In this document: piece after piece, positions 31,882 to 41,522 of the stretch
Layout of the letters: the number at the start of each line of letters is the position of its first letter
Numbering within the stretch: position 1 is the first letter of the stretch
Assembly: GCA_900543095.1 (NCBI GenBank)
Contig: UQQD01000004.1
Coordinates: 1-64,000 of the forward strand
Length of the DNA stretch: 64,000 nt
Source: an uncultured Ruminococcus sp.
Lineage (GTDB): Bacteria; Bacillota; Clostridia; Oscillospirales; Acutalibacteraceae
Direction: 5' to 3'
Program-made: the position numbers and the translations under genes
Notes under the pieces: model-generated
What the model was told of the DNA's origin: nothing
The model's database searches: none
What the model saw: the letters and a program-made list of their open reading frames with translations, nothing else

Positions 31882-32683
31882 AATTTACACCCCTTTTATA
31901 AACGCAGGCATACAGGAAACCGCAGTCTACCGTGTAAACTGGATATTCTATATGCTCGGCAATGTGCTTGCGTGCTTCGTTTCATACTTCATATGGAAAG
32001 CTGTATATGCGTCAAGCGGCGAAAGCGCAATGAACGGTTTTACAATGCCGCAGATGATTGTATATATATTCCTTATGTATCTTACGAGTACGATGGTTTA
32101 CAGTGATTCCGCCTATACGATAGGCGAGGAAATCCGTGACGGCTCGATTGCTATGCGGCTGATAAAACCTGTAAGCTATAACGGTACATTTTTGTTTCAG
32201 GAACTTGGCAACAAGCTGATGACGATATGTCTGCTTATTGCTCCGCTGGTTATCGGCGTGGAGATTGTAAGAGCCGTCCTTATGGGCTCAATACAGTTTG
32301 ATATTCTGAAATTTTTGCTTTACCTGTTAAGCTGTGTTTTTGCTTATCTCATCAACTTTTTCTTTAACATCTGCTTTGGCTTTTTGGCGTTTGTCATCAA
32401 GTACCTCTGGGGTGCAAATCTGATGAAAAACTGCATAGTCGGGTTTTTATCGGGGTCTATAATCCCGCTTGCGTTTTTGCCCGGACCGCTTGAACAGGTA
32501 TTTTTGTTTTTACCGTTTGCATCGCTCAATTATACGCCCGTAATGATTTATATGGGTATGTACAGCGGATATGAATTGCTATATTATATTTGCCTGCAAA
32601 TTTTTTGGGTGTTGGCATTCTGGGGACTGTCAAAGCTTTTGTGGAGCATTTGCGTTAAGCGCCTTTCGGTGCAGGGAGGTTGA
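31865..32683 (+). CDS. ABC-2-type permease, first subunit (COG4587-like)
   Basis: A 272-residue membrane protein with six predicted segments. The N-terminal KIYTPFINAGIQETAVYRVNW and the cytoplasmic loop (EEIRDGSIAMRLIKPVSY) are typical of this family. The ATG at 31865 overlaps the ATPase end by 17 bases; an earlier in-frame start at 31814 would overlap by 68 and is not favoured. It forms the channel with the next gene product. Confidence 0.88.
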   Translation: MKRKLKIYTPFINAGIQETAVYRVNWIFYMLGNVLACFVSYFIWKAVYASSGESAMNGFTMPQMIVYIFLMYLTSTMVYSDSAYTIGEEIRDGSIAMRLIKPVSYNGTFLFQELGNKLMTICLLIAPLVIGVEIVRAVLMGSIQFDILKFLLYLLSCVFAYLINFFFNICFGFLAFVIKYLWGANLMKNCIVGFLSGSIIPLAFLPGPLEQVFLFLPFASLNYTPVMIYMGMYSGYELLYYICLQIFWVLAFWGLSKLLWSICVKRLSVQGG

Positions 32684-32685
32684 GT

Positions 32686-33486
32686 ATGAAGCAATTAGGA
32701 AGAATGTTGCGGATGCACAGAATATTCATCGCACAGGAATTTAAACGTATGATGGAGTATAAGGGTGACTTCATTGTCGGAATAATAGGCTTTTTGATGG
32801 TACAGTGCTCAAACCTGCTTTTCCTTTGGATAATTTTCAGTCAAATTCCGGACCTTATGGGCTGGACGGTAAACGAGATAGTGTTTATCTACGGCTTTTC
32901 GCTGATACCAAAGGGAATAGATCACCTTTTCTTTGACAATCTTTGGTCTATCGGACATTTTACCGTAAGAAAGGGCGATTTTGACAAGTACCTTACACGC
33001 CCTATAAACACGCTGTTTCACGTTATGGTTGAAAAGGTGCAAATAGACGCTTTGGGCGAGTTGATAATGGGAATTGCGCTTGTTTGCGTTACATTGCCCA
33101 CGCTTTCAATAGAGTGGTCTGTACTCAAGGTTGTGCTTGCAATAGCTGTTATGCCGTTTGCAACATTAATTTATACGGGTATAAAAACCGCTACCGCCGC
33201 AGTAGCCTTTTGGACAAAGCGAAGCGGTAACGTTATTTATATGTTTTATATGGTAAACGATTTTGCCAAATACCCTGTTACCATATACAATAATGTTGTA
33301 AAATGGATAATTACATATGTTATACCGTTTGCGTTTACGTCATATTTCCCTGCCTACTATATACTTACGGGTGAAAATCCGCTTTATAATATAGGAATGA
33401 CGGTTCTGATTTCGATAATACTTATGACTATAGGAATATTGATTTGGAACAGAGGGATAAGAGCCTACGAAAGTGCAGGAAGTTAA
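32686..33486 (+). CDS. ABC-2-type permease, second subunit (COG3694-like)
   Basis: A 266-residue membrane protein with six predicted segments and the family loop (VRKGDFDKYLTRPINTLFH). The ATG at 32686 has GGGAGG six bases upstream, two bases after the previous stop. Together the three genes encode one exporter, with no accessory protein and no regulator next to it. The substrate cannot be predicted from the sequence. Confidence 0.88.
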   Translation: MKQLGRMLRMHRIFIAQEFKRMMEYKGDFIVGIIGFLMVQCSNLLFLWIIFSQIPDLMGWTVNEIVFIYGFSLIPKGIDHLFFDNLWSIGHFTVRKGDFDKYLTRPINTLFHVMVEKVQIDALGELIMGIALVCVTLPTLSIEWSVLKVVLAIAVMPFATLIYTGIKTATAAVAFWTKRSGNVIYMFYMVNDFAKYPVTIYNNVVKWIITYVIPFAFTSYFPAYYILTGENPLYNIGMTVLISIILMTIGILIWNRGIRAYESAGS

Positions 33487-33538
33487 TTCTTGTTTTAGTT
33501 TGTTATAATATGACATAACACGAAGCATATTGTACAAA

Positions 33539-33577
33539 AACCGCTTGCAAACTTTGGTTTGCAGGCGGTTCTATATT
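33539..33577 (+). terminator. Terminator after the ABC exporter operon
   Basis: A 14-bp stem with one wobble (AACCGCTTGCAAAC / GTTTGCAGGCGGTT), loop TTTG, then CTATATTT. Confidence 0.8.
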
Positions 33578-33672
33578 TCTGTATCGGAAATATATGCAAT
33601 TTGCGATTTGATAGAATATAATCGAAATAAAATTAGTTGTCGTAAAAGGCAATTTAAACAGGAGTGAAAGAA

Positions 33673-36600
33673 ATGAAACTAAGAAAACCGATTTCGTTAT
33701 TGCTCACTGCTGCAATGCTTATGGGGGCGGCAACATTTGCTGTAAACGCAGCAAATACGGATGATGAAGGTGTATCAGCCTCTTATTACAACCAAAGCTA
33801 CCTTGAAACATATGCAAGCAAAGCATACAACGAAGTAAACCTCGGAAGCACCTACAGTGCTGATTCCACAACGTGGAAAACATGGTCGCCTGAGGCAACC
33901 TCTGTCAAAGTAAAGCTGTACAACACCGGTTCGGACAATGAATCGGGCGCAGGAGTTGTCGGCGAATATGCAATGACAAAGGACAGCAACACAGGTGTAT
34001 GGTCAACCACACTTCAGGGCGATTTTAAAAACAAGTATTATACCTATATCGTAAATGTAAAGGGTTCAACAAACGAAACTCAGGACATTTATTCAAAGGC
34101 TACGGGTGTAAACGGTCACCGTTCAATGGTCGTTGATCTTGATTCTACCGACCCTGACGGCTGGAACACCGACAAGCACGTTCTTTTTGACAACGCATCT
34201 CAGGCTGTAGTTTGGGAAGTGCATGTCCGCGACTTTTCCGCTTCGGCAACATCGGGTGTAGGTGAAGAAAACCGCGGTAAATATCTTGCATTTACCGAAG
34301 GCGGCACTAAGCTTAACTCAGACACAAGCTCTGACGCCGTTTCTACAGGTATTGACTACCTTGTAGAGCAGGGCATCAACTGTGTGCAGCTTATGCCTGT
34401 ATATGACTTTGAATCCGTTGACGAAACAAGAGCTTCCTCGTCGTCAAACCGCAACTGGGGTTATGATCCGAAAAACTATGATGTTCCCGACGGCTCATAT
34501 TCGTCAAACGCTTATGACGGCAACACAAGAATTACAGAATTCAAGCAGATGATTCAGGCCTTGCACGACAGAGGAATATCTGTTGTAATGGACGTTGTAT
34601 ATAACCATACATTCAGCACCGGCTCGTGCTTTGAAAAGACCGTTCCGGGCTATTATTACAGAATGACGAGTGCGAGCAGCTTTTCCAACGGCTCCGGCTG
34701 CGGAAACGAAACTGCGTCAGACAAGCTGATGTATAGAAAATATATGACGGAATCAGTTAAATACTGGGCAGAAGAATACCATATAGACGGCTTCCGTTTC
34801 GACCTTATGGGCTTGCATGATACCACTACAATGAACACTATCCGTACAGCTCTTGACGGTATGTATTCAGACGGCTCAGGTCAGAAGATTCTTATGTACG
34901 GAGAGCCTTGGACGGGTGGTTCAACTCCGATTACAAACGGCTGTTCACAGGGCAGAGCTTCTTCTCTTAATGAAAGAGTAGGTATGTTCTGTGACACTTA
35001 TCGCGACGGCATAAAGGGCGGTACAAATGATGCGTCCAAAGGTTTTATTCAGGGCAATAATGATAAAACAGGCGATGTTGTAAACGGTGTTAAGGGTAAA
35101 TGTTTTGGAGCAAAGGCTCCGTCACAGACAATAGCTTATGCCGATGCTCACGATAACCTCATTCTTTGGGATAAGCTTGTAAAGAGCAACGGAAGCACAA
35201 ACTGGGACTCTACGGATGCAGCGTTAAAAGGACAGGCAAATGGTGTAATGGCACTTCTGCTTTCTTCTCAGGGCATTCCGTTTATGACCGCAGGTTCTGA
35301 ATTCTGCCGTACAAAGCAGGGTGATCACAACAGCTACAAGTCCAGCGACTCTATAAATGCAATCGATTGGTCAAGAGTTAAGACCTATTCAGATGTAGCT
35401 TCTTATTACAAGGGCCTTCTTGCAATAAGGGAAAACTATACTCCTATGAGAAGCAAGACATTCGTCACTCCGTCGTTCCAGTCAAGCTACGGTTATGTTG
35501 TTGCATATACATATTCCAACAACAAATCCGACGAGTGGGGCAATGTTTGCGTACTTGTAAACAGCGGTACTCAGGCATATTCAATCAGCCTCGGAGCAAG
35601 CGGCTGGACGGTTGTTGCAAACCAAAGCTCTGCCGGACTCAAGAGCCTCGGCACGGTTTCGGGCAGCTCCTACAGCATTCCGGCACACAGTGCGGCAGTG
35701 CTTGTTCAAAGCTCAACATTCTCAAGACTTAATGCAACCACAGATGATTTCGGTACGCTTACGGTTAAGCACGTTGACGACAAGGGCAATGTGCTCAAGA
35801 CCACAAGCGCAAAATACAGAGACGGCTCAACTTACCGTGCACTTCCCGACAGCACGATTATGTTCGACCACAACCTTATCAGCACTGAAGGTACAACAAC
35901 AGGTACTGTTACCGGAGGCAAAAACTACAATGTTACATTCACATACAGCTCACAGGGAGTAGAGTCGGGATATTTGACTGTCAAGTATGTTGACAGCAAC
36001 GGCAAGAGCCTAAAAGACGACGTTACCTATCACCTGAGAGCAGGCGAAGCCTATGATGCCGCTGTTTCTAATATTCAGGGCTATCAGCTTGATACGGAGA
36101 AGTTCCCTGCAAACTCAAAGGGTACTTTCACCGGCAGTGATACAACGATTACGTTTACATACAAATCGCTCGGTTATACAACTACAAAGGTACATTACTA
36201 CAATTCTAACGGTTGGTCAAAGGTTCGCTGCTATGCATATACGGACGACGGCGCAGAACCTAACGGTACCTGGAACAGAGCTCCCGCTATGACGAGCGAG
36301 GGAAACAACTGGTATGTTAATACAGTGCCTGCTTCAAGCGCATATGTAATCTTTTATTACAGCAGCAGTCAGGAACCGGGACAGGGCGAGCAGGGTTATC
36401 CGGTATCTGGCGAAGCATGGATACAGAACAAAACCGTTACCTTTAACAGTACTGTTATCACAAGCCATATCGACATAAAGACGGGCAAAAAGATTGCTCA
36501 GGATGTTGTTGATACAAAAGAAAAGGTAACAAGCTCATCGTCATACAGAACATCTCCTGTTGACGGCAGAACAGATTTTATTACTCCCGCCAATGCAACA

Positions 36601-37767
36601 GGCAGCTATCAGGCAGGAATTATTAACGTTGTATATCTTTACAACGGTTCTCAGATAACCACCGATCCTACTACAGGACCGACAACCGAGCCAACTACAA
36701 CAGTTGTTCCGACTACAACTCAGCCGACAACAACAGAAGCACCTACAACTACTCAACCGAGTACGGAACCGTCAAGCTCAACTGAAGCAAAATATTTTTA
36801 CGGTGACCTTAACTTGGACAAAAAGATAACCGTTACCGACGCAACTATACTTCAGAAATATTCTGCACAGTCAGTTTCGTTCTCTGAATTACAGCTTATT
36901 CTTGCAGATGTAAACGACGACGGCTATGTGAATATCAAGGATGCCACAACTATTCAAAAATACATTGCTTTGTTTAATGATGCAGGACGAACGGGCACTC
37001 CTTATTATGAAGTAATTGAAACAACCGTTGCGCCGACAACAACTCAGCCTGAAACAACTCAGCCTACAACGGCTGAAATACCTACAACAACTCAGGCTCA
37101 GACTGATCCGATTGAACTTAACGGCGACTACTATCTGTTCGGTTACATTAACGGTGTAAACTACGGCTGCGAGGAAGATTATCAGACTCTCGGCGACTAC
37201 CACTTTGTAAACGGTCAGGTAACGGCAACCTTTGATCAGGTAAGCTATGTAGCGGTAAAAACAGCCGACAACAAGAGCTGGTTTATGACAGACGGCTTTG
37301 AGGGCAAGGTTAATTCCGTAACTCTTTATAACACATCTTCACTCGGAGAAGACGCAGACAAGCTTATGGTACCTGCCGGAACGGCAACATTTACGCTTGC
37401 CGAAAACAGCGACGGCACACTTACACTTTCTTATGTATCTGACGGTGAATTTGTTGACGAAACAACCGTCCCCGATACTTATTCGATTACATTCACAAAT
37501 AATAAGTATTGGGAATCCGTAAATTGCTACTATTGGGCAACGGATGATATAAGCCTGTCAACATGGCCGGGAGAGGCAATGGTGCACTCAGCAACTAATG
37601 ATTACGGAGAGAAAATTTACACTCTTGATATTCCGAGTACCGCCGAGTATATGATCTTTAATGACGGCGGCTCAAATCAGACGGTTGACATTACGATAAC
37701 AGGCAGTGCAAAATATTATATTTCGGGCGGTTCCGACAAGGCGTGTACTGTAGATACCTGGGAATAG
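33673..37767 (+). CDS. Secreted dockerin-bearing type I pullulanase (GH13_14) with starch-binding modules
   Basis: A 1364-residue extracellular enzyme that should cut alpha-1,6 links in starch. Signal peptide to about residue 27; CBM48-like domain (about 45-130); GH13 catalytic domain with the pullulanase motif NWGYDP, region I DVVYNH (307-312), region II GFRFDLMGLHD (nucleophile Asp377), region III YGEPW (Glu411) and region IV YADAHDN (Asp494). Then two MucBP-like repeats (about 694-836), a CBM26-like module (about 837-925), a third MucBP-like repeat, a Thr/Pro linker, a dockerin (about 1044-1110), an unnamed module (about 1147-1262) and a C-terminal CBM26 (about 1272-1364). The ATG at 33673 has AGGAG eight bases upstream. 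Followed by an amylase with the same C-terminal layout. Confidence 0.92.
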   Translation: MKLRKPISLLLTAAMLMGAATFAVNAANTDDEGVSASYYNQSYLETYASKAYNEVNLGSTYSADSTTWKTWSPEATSVKVKLYNTGSDNESGAGVVGEYAMTKDSNTGVWSTTLQGDFKNKYYTYIVNVKGSTNETQDIYSKATGVNGHRSMVVDLDSTDPDGWNTDKHVLFDNASQAVVWEVHVRDFSASATSGVGEENRGKYLAFTEGGTKLNSDTSSDAVSTGIDYLVEQGINCVQLMPVYDFESVDETRASSSSNRNWGYDPKNYDVPDGSYSSNAYDGNTRITEFKQMIQALHDRGISVVMDVVYNHTFSTGSCFEKTVPGYYYRMTSASSFSNGSGCGNETASDKLMYRKYMTESVKYWAEEYHIDGFRFDLMGLHDTTTMNTIRTALDGMYSDGSGQKILMYGEPWTGGSTPITNGCSQGRASSLNERVGMFCDTYRDGIKGGTNDASKGFIQGNNDKTGDVVNGVKGKCFGAKAPSQTIAYADAHDNLILWDKLVKSNGSTNWDSTDAALKGQANGVMALLLSSQGIPFMTAGSEFCRTKQGDHNSYKSSDSINAIDWSRVKTYSDVASYYKGLLAIRENYTPMRSKTFVTPSFQSSYGYVVAYTYSNNKSDEWGNVCVLVNSGTQAYSISLGASGWTVVANQSSAGLKSLGTVSGSSYSIPAHSAAVLVQSSTFSRLNATTDDFGTLTVKHVDDKGNVLKTTSAKYRDGSTYRALPDSTIMFDHNLISTEGTTTGTVTGGKNYNVTFTYSSQGVESGYLTVKYVDSNGKSLKDDVTYHLRAGEAYDAAVSNIQGYQLDTEKFPANSKGTFTGSDTTITFTYKSLGYTTTKVHYYNSNGWSKVRCYAYTDDGAEPNGTWNRAPAMTSEGNNWYVNTVPASSAYVIFYYSSSQEPGQGEQGYPVSGEAWIQNKTVTFNSTVITSHIDIKTGKKIAQDVVDTKEKVTSSSSYRTSPVDGRTDFITPANATGSYQAGIINVVYLYNGSQITTDPTTGPTTEPTTTVVPTTTQPTTTEAPTTTQPSTEPSSSTEAKYFYGDLNLDKKITVTDATILQKYSAQSVSFSELQLILADVNDDGYVNIKDATTIQKYIALFNDAGRTGTPYYEVIETTVAPTTTQPETTQPTTAEIPTTTQAQTDPIELNGDYYLFGYINGVNYGCEEDYQTLGDYHFVNGQVTATFDQVSYVAVKTADNKSWFMTDGFEGKVNSVTLYNTSSLGEDADKLMVPAGTATFTLAENSDGTLTLSYVSDGEFVDETTVPDTYSITFTNNKYWESVNCYYWATDDISLSTWPGEAMVHSATNDYGEKIYTLDIPSTAEYMIFNDGGSNQTVDITITGSAKYYISGGSDKACTVDTWE
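37080..37468 (+). repeat. 389-bp direct repeat, copy 1 (in the pullulanase gene)
   Basis: Base-for-base identical to 40581-40969 in the next gene. It encodes the end of the Thr/Pro linker and the whole unnamed module. Sequence on both sides diverges, including the downstream CBM26 coding region. Confidence 0.97.
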
Positions 37768-37792
37768 CTCCCGGTCAATAATCAAAAAACAC

Positions 37793-37822
37793 AGAAGCTC
37801 CCGCTTGTCGGGAGCTTCTTGC
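37793..37822 (+). terminator. Hairpin after the pullulanase gene
   Basis: An 11-bp stem (AGAAGCTCCCG / CGGGAGCTTCT) followed by TTGCTTG. Stable but with a poor T run; it probably ends or weakens transcription before the amylase promoter. Confidence 0.7.
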
Positions 37823-37921
37823 TTGCAGCAATAAATTGCAAAAACGTTCGCAATTTGTAAAAGTGTATAAAAAAGCTGCTAAAAATTTGTAGCTTAATCC
37901 ATATACTTTAATCTTGGTTTT

Positions 37922-37930
37922 TGCTATAAT
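37922..37930 (+). promoter_or_regulatory. Extended -10 promoter of the alpha-amylase gene
   Basis: TGCTATAAT is a perfect extended -10 (TGnTATAAT), 33 bases before the start codon. No good -35 is seen, as is usual for extended -10 promoters. Confidence 0.6.
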
Positions 37931-37962
37931 CAAGATGATATTTAATGAAAGGAAGTTTGTTG

Positions 37963-40900
37963 ATGAAAGCCTTCAAAAAACTGGCAAGTCTGGTTATCTC
38001 GCTCACGATGATTACATCTTCACTTGCATTTACCATTCCTGCAAGTGCGGCGGAAATTGATGATTCAAGCTCACAGTCCGCTAACGCAAATTTGCAGAGC
38101 GACGTGCAGGACGGCGTAATATTGCACGCATTTAACTGGTCTTACAACGCTATTAAAGAGAACCTGCCTGCAATCGCAGCAGCAGGATATTCAACCGTAC
38201 AGACTTCTCCTGTACAGCAACCAAAGGATTATACCGTATCTGCCGATGTATCGGGTCAGTGGTGGAAGCTCTACCAGCCTGTAAGTATGCAGATAGCACA
38301 GCAGTCATGGCTTGGAACAAAGGCTGAACTTACTTCTCTTTGTGCCGAGGCTGACAAGTACGGCATAAAAATTATCTGCGACATCGTATCAAACCATATG
38401 GGTAACGATAAGGAGACCGATCCGTCTTCTCTAAGTCTGCAGATAAAAACTTATCAACCCGATTTCTATAACAACAAATCGAGTTATTTCCATAGCTATT
38501 CGGGCAGTGTCAATGACAGCAGTGTACAGGCTGTTGTTCAGGGTCACGTTTCAAATGCTCCCGACCTTAACACAAGCAATTCAAATGTTCAAGATGCTGT
38601 TATAAGCCTTTTGAAGGATTGTATAGACTGCGGTGTTGACGGTTTCCGTTTTGATGCTGCAAAGCATATTGAAACACCGGACGACGGTTCATATGCTTCA
38701 AATTATTGGTCAAATGTTTCTTCAAGCGCAAAGTCATATTATAAGCAAAAAACAGGCAAGGATCTCTTTATCTACGGTGAGATACTTAACACCTGCGGAA
38801 GCGGAAGAAGCTACGGTTCATACACGAAGTATATTAATGTAACCGATAACAAAACAGGTGACGCTGTTCTTGCAAACGTAGACAAGAGTAACGCTTCGGG
38901 TGCCGCAAGCTCTTCTTACCAGTCCGGACAGAGTGCGTCAAAGCTGGTACTTTGGGCAGAATCTCATGATACATATGAGGGTGATTCGGGTTCGGCATCG
39001 GGCTACCAAAACACCGCAAAGGTATCAAACGAAAATGTTTCCAAAGCATGGGCTATCGTTGCCGCAAGAAAGGACGCAACCTCTTTGTTCTTTGCCCGTC
39101 CGGGTTCGGCACTTATGGGTGAGGTTTCAACAGATACAACCTACAAGAGCACAGCGGTTGCAGAAGTAAACAAATTCCACAACACATTTGTAGGTCAGTC
39201 TGAAAAATTAGGCTCATCGGACGGTGTTGCTTATGTAGCAAGAGGTAACGGCGGTATCGTTCTTGCAAACTGCTCAGGCACAACCAAGAACGTCAGCATT
39301 TCAGGCACAGGTCTTGCAAACGGAACATATACCGACACGGTTTCGGGCAACCAGTTTACGGTTTCAGGCGGAACGGTAAGCGGCAAAATCGGTTCAACCG
39401 GTATTGCAGTTGTTTACAAGGCTTCCGTAACTCCGAGAAACACCTGCTCAGTTGAAAGCGGCTCCTTTAAGGGCGAAACAATGACAGTTGAGCTCGGACT
39501 TGATAACGCAACATCAGGCACATATTGCCTTGATGATTCCACACCTGTTACATACACAGGTAAAACAACTATCCGCATAGGTTCTGACTATAAGTACGGC
39601 GAAACTATCAATCTTACACTTACGGCAACCAACGGTTCGGATACCGAAACCACAACCTATCATTATCTGAAGAATGAAGACGACGGTTCGGGTGTCTATG
39701 TGTTCTTTAACGCAAAGAACAGATCGTCATGGACTGCACCGTACAATGTATATATCTATGATGAGGACAGCTCATCAACAATTACATATAAGAATGCATC
39801 ATGGCCGGGACAGACAATGAAGTATGACTCAGCTTCTGGCTACTACTATGTTGAAGTTCCAAAGACCTGCATTGCAACGGATAAGAGCGGCAACGTATTG
39901 CCTTCAACTTCGTTTAATCTTGCAACTTCACCAAAAACATATGTAATTATCAACGCTTCAGGTAAAAACCAGCAGTATCCGGGCGACGGTTCTTCAACAA
40001 AGCTTGCCCTCGGCGGATCATCAAAGCTGTTTGCGGGAACAAGTGCAAAATCATTCACAACCACAACGCTCAAACCTGCTTCTACTACAGTTGAGGCAAC
40101 AGATGTAACAAAAGGTACGGCAGCTCCTACAACAGAACCTACAACAACCGTTCCTGTAACTACAACAGAACCTACAACAACCGTTCCTGTAACTACAACA
40201 GAGCCTACAACAACTGTTCCTGTAACTACAACAGAGCCTACAACAACTGTTCCTGTAACTACAGCTCCTGAAAAGTATAATTACGGCGATGTAGACCTTA
40301 ACGGCTCAATTAATATTGCAGATTCTACGATCATTCAGAAATATATCGCTCAATCTGTTACTTTAAGCGAGTTACAGCTTATTTTAGCTGATGTTTCTCA
40401 GGACGAAAAAGTAAATGTTAAAGATGCAACATTGATCCAAAGATATGTTGCAAAATTCATCAACTGCGGACGTACAGGTCAGCCTTATTATTCGGGTCAG
40501 CCTGAAACGACACAGCCCACAACAGCTGAGATTCCGACAACAACTCAGCCTGAAACAACTCAGCCCACAACGGCTGAAACACCTACAACAACTCAGGCTC
40601 AGACTGATCCGATTGAACTTAACGGCGACTACTATCTGTTCGGTTACATTAACGGTGTAAACTACGGCTGCGAGGAAGATTATCAGACTCTCGGCGACTA
40701 CCACTTTGTAAACGGTCAGGTAACGGCAACCTTTGATCAGGTAAGCTATGTAGCGGTAAAAACAGCCGACAACAAGAGCTGGTTTATGACAGACGGCTTT
40801 GAGGGCAAGGTTAATTCCGTAACTCTTTATAACACATCTTCACTCGGAGAAGACGCAGACAAGCTTATGGTACCTGCCGGAACGGCAACATTTACGCTTG

Positions 40901-41304
40901 CCGAAAACAGCGACGGCACACTTACACTTTCTTATGTATCTGACGGTGAATTTGTTGACGAAACAACCGAACCGACAACACAGGATACTACTACAACCGA
41001 TCCGGTATCGGATACATACACAATAACCTTTACCAATAACAAAAATTGGAGCAAGGTGAATTGCTATTATTGGGGAACAAACGACACAACGCTTTCAACA
41101 TGGCCGGGTGAAGGAATGACATATTCAACCACAAGTGATTATGGTGAAAAAATCTACACGATTGAAATTCCCAACACAGCCGATCATATTATATTTAATG
41201 ACGGCGGTTCAAATCAGACGGTTGACATTAAGATAACAGGCAGTGCAAAATATTATATTTCGGGCGGCTCCGGCAAGGCATATACTGTAGATACCTGGGA
41301 ATAA
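37963..41304 (+). CDS. Secreted dockerin-bearing alpha-amylase (GH13_28) with starch-binding modules
   Basis: A 1113-residue extracellular endo-amylase. Signal peptide to about residue 30 (IPASAAE). The catalytic domain is close to Bacillus subtilis AmyE: HAFNWSYNAIKENL, QTSPVQQ, region I DIVSNH (140-145), region II GFRFDAAKH (nucleophile Asp231), region III YGEI (Glu273), region IV WAESHDT (Asp336). Then a CBM26-like module (about 577-690), a Thr/Pro linker with four 11-residue repeats (724-767), a dockerin (about 774-840), a second linker, the unnamed module shared with the pullulanase (about 883-1000) and a C-terminal CBM26 (about 1018-1113). The ATG at 37963 has AAGGAAG upstream. Confidence 0.93.
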   Translation: MKAFKKLASLVISLTMITSSLAFTIPASAAEIDDSSSQSANANLQSDVQDGVILHAFNWSYNAIKENLPAIAAAGYSTVQTSPVQQPKDYTVSADVSGQWWKLYQPVSMQIAQQSWLGTKAELTSLCAEADKYGIKIICDIVSNHMGNDKETDPSSLSLQIKTYQPDFYNNKSSYFHSYSGSVNDSSVQAVVQGHVSNAPDLNTSNSNVQDAVISLLKDCIDCGVDGFRFDAAKHIETPDDGSYASNYWSNVSSSAKSYYKQKTGKDLFIYGEILNTCGSGRSYGSYTKYINVTDNKTGDAVLANVDKSNASGAASSSYQSGQSASKLVLWAESHDTYEGDSGSASGYQNTAKVSNENVSKAWAIVAARKDATSLFFARPGSALMGEVSTDTTYKSTAVAEVNKFHNTFVGQSEKLGSSDGVAYVARGNGGIVLANCSGTTKNVSISGTGLANGTYTDTVSGNQFTVSGGTVSGKIGSTGIAVVYKASVTPRNTCSVESGSFKGETMTVELGLDNATSGTYCLDDSTPVTYTGKTTIRIGSDYKYGETINLTLTATNGSDTETTTYHYLKNEDDGSGVYVFFNAKNRSSWTAPYNVYIYDEDSSSTITYKNASWPGQTMKYDSASGYYYVEVPKTCIATDKSGNVLPSTSFNLATSPKTYVIINASGKNQQYPGDGSSTKLALGGSSKLFAGTSAKSFTTTTLKPASTTVEATDVTKGTAAPTTEPTTTVPVTTTEPTTTVPVTTTEPTTTVPVTTTEPTTTVPVTTAPEKYNYGDVDLNGSINIADSTIIQKYIAQSVTLSELQLILADVSQDEKVNVKDATLIQRYVAKFINCGRTGQPYYSGQPETTQPTTAEIPTTTQPETTQPTTAETPTTTQAQTDPIELNGDYYLFGYINGVNYGCEEDYQTLGDYHFVNGQVTATFDQVSYVAVKTADNKSWFMTDGFEGKVNSVTLYNTSSLGEDADKLMVPAGTATFTLAENSDGTLTLSYVSDGEFVDETTEPTTQDTTTTDPVSDTYTITFTNNKNWSKVNCYYWGTNDTTLSTWPGEGMTYSTTSDYGEKIYTIEIPNTADHIIFNDGGSNQTVDIKITGSAKYYISGGSGKAYTVDTWE
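40132..40263 (+). repeat. Four tandem 33-bp repeats encoding a Thr/Pro linker
   Basis: Four in-frame copies of an 11-codon unit (TEPTTTVPVTT). Copies 1-2 and 3-4 differ by a few third-position bases. Such a repeat can gain or lose units by slippage and change linker length without a frameshift. Confidence 0.95.
40581..40969 (+). repeat. 389-bp direct repeat, copy 2 (in the alpha-amylase gene)
   Basis: Identical to 37080-37468. It encodes the same linker end and unnamed module. No synonymous change in 389 bases, while the flanking CBM26 sequences differ at many third positions. Confidence 0.97.
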
Positions 41305-41332
41305 TAAAGCAAATCAAAACATATAAAATTCA

Positions 41333-41373
41333 TTTTGGGTGCCTTTCGCAAGGAGGGCGCCCAAAAGTGTTTT
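41333..41373 (+). terminator. Terminator after the alpha-amylase gene
   Basis: An 11-bp stem with one wobble (TTTTGGGTGCC / GGCGCCCAAAA) followed by GTGTTTT. Confidence 0.88.
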
Positions 41374-41437
41374 AATCGTAGCAACGCTCAGCTTTGCTTG
41401 CCAAAAGCAGAGCATTGCAACATATGCAATTATATTA
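41374..41437 (+). repeat. Dispersed intergenic repeat, copy H (short form)
   Basis: CGTAGCAACGCTCAGC, hairpin 1 (GCTTTGC / GCAGAGC), then ATTGCAACATATGCAATTATATTAGG. Same short layout as copy G at 14136: both ends are joined with the middle missing. Confidence 0.7.
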
Positions 41438-41479
41438 GGCTATACAATTATTTTGATCGCCTTGAACATAAAAGCGACG

Positions 41480-41514
41480 TATCGCACCACAGGCTTTAGC
41501 CGTGCGGTGCGATA
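41480..41514 (-). terminator. Hairpin downstream of the FtsX-like fragment
   Basis: TATCGCACC and GGTGCGATA pair, with an inner GGCT/AGCC stem. On the minus strand it is followed by ACGTCGCTTTTA, a weak T run. Confidence 0.55.
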
Positions 41515-41522
41515 ATCTGTTG

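Noticed and set aside
38834..39049. Minus-strand frame inside the alpha-amylase gene
   Set aside because: Low-complexity shadow of the catalytic domain coding sequence.
40132..40263. CRISPR-like regular repeat
   Set aside because: The 33-bp repeats have no spacers and are in frame within the amylase; it is a linker repeat.
33673..41304. A single gene split by a frameshift (pullulanase plus amylase)
   Set aside because: Each has its own signal peptide, ribosome site, catalytic domain and stop, with a hairpin and promoter between; they are two genes.
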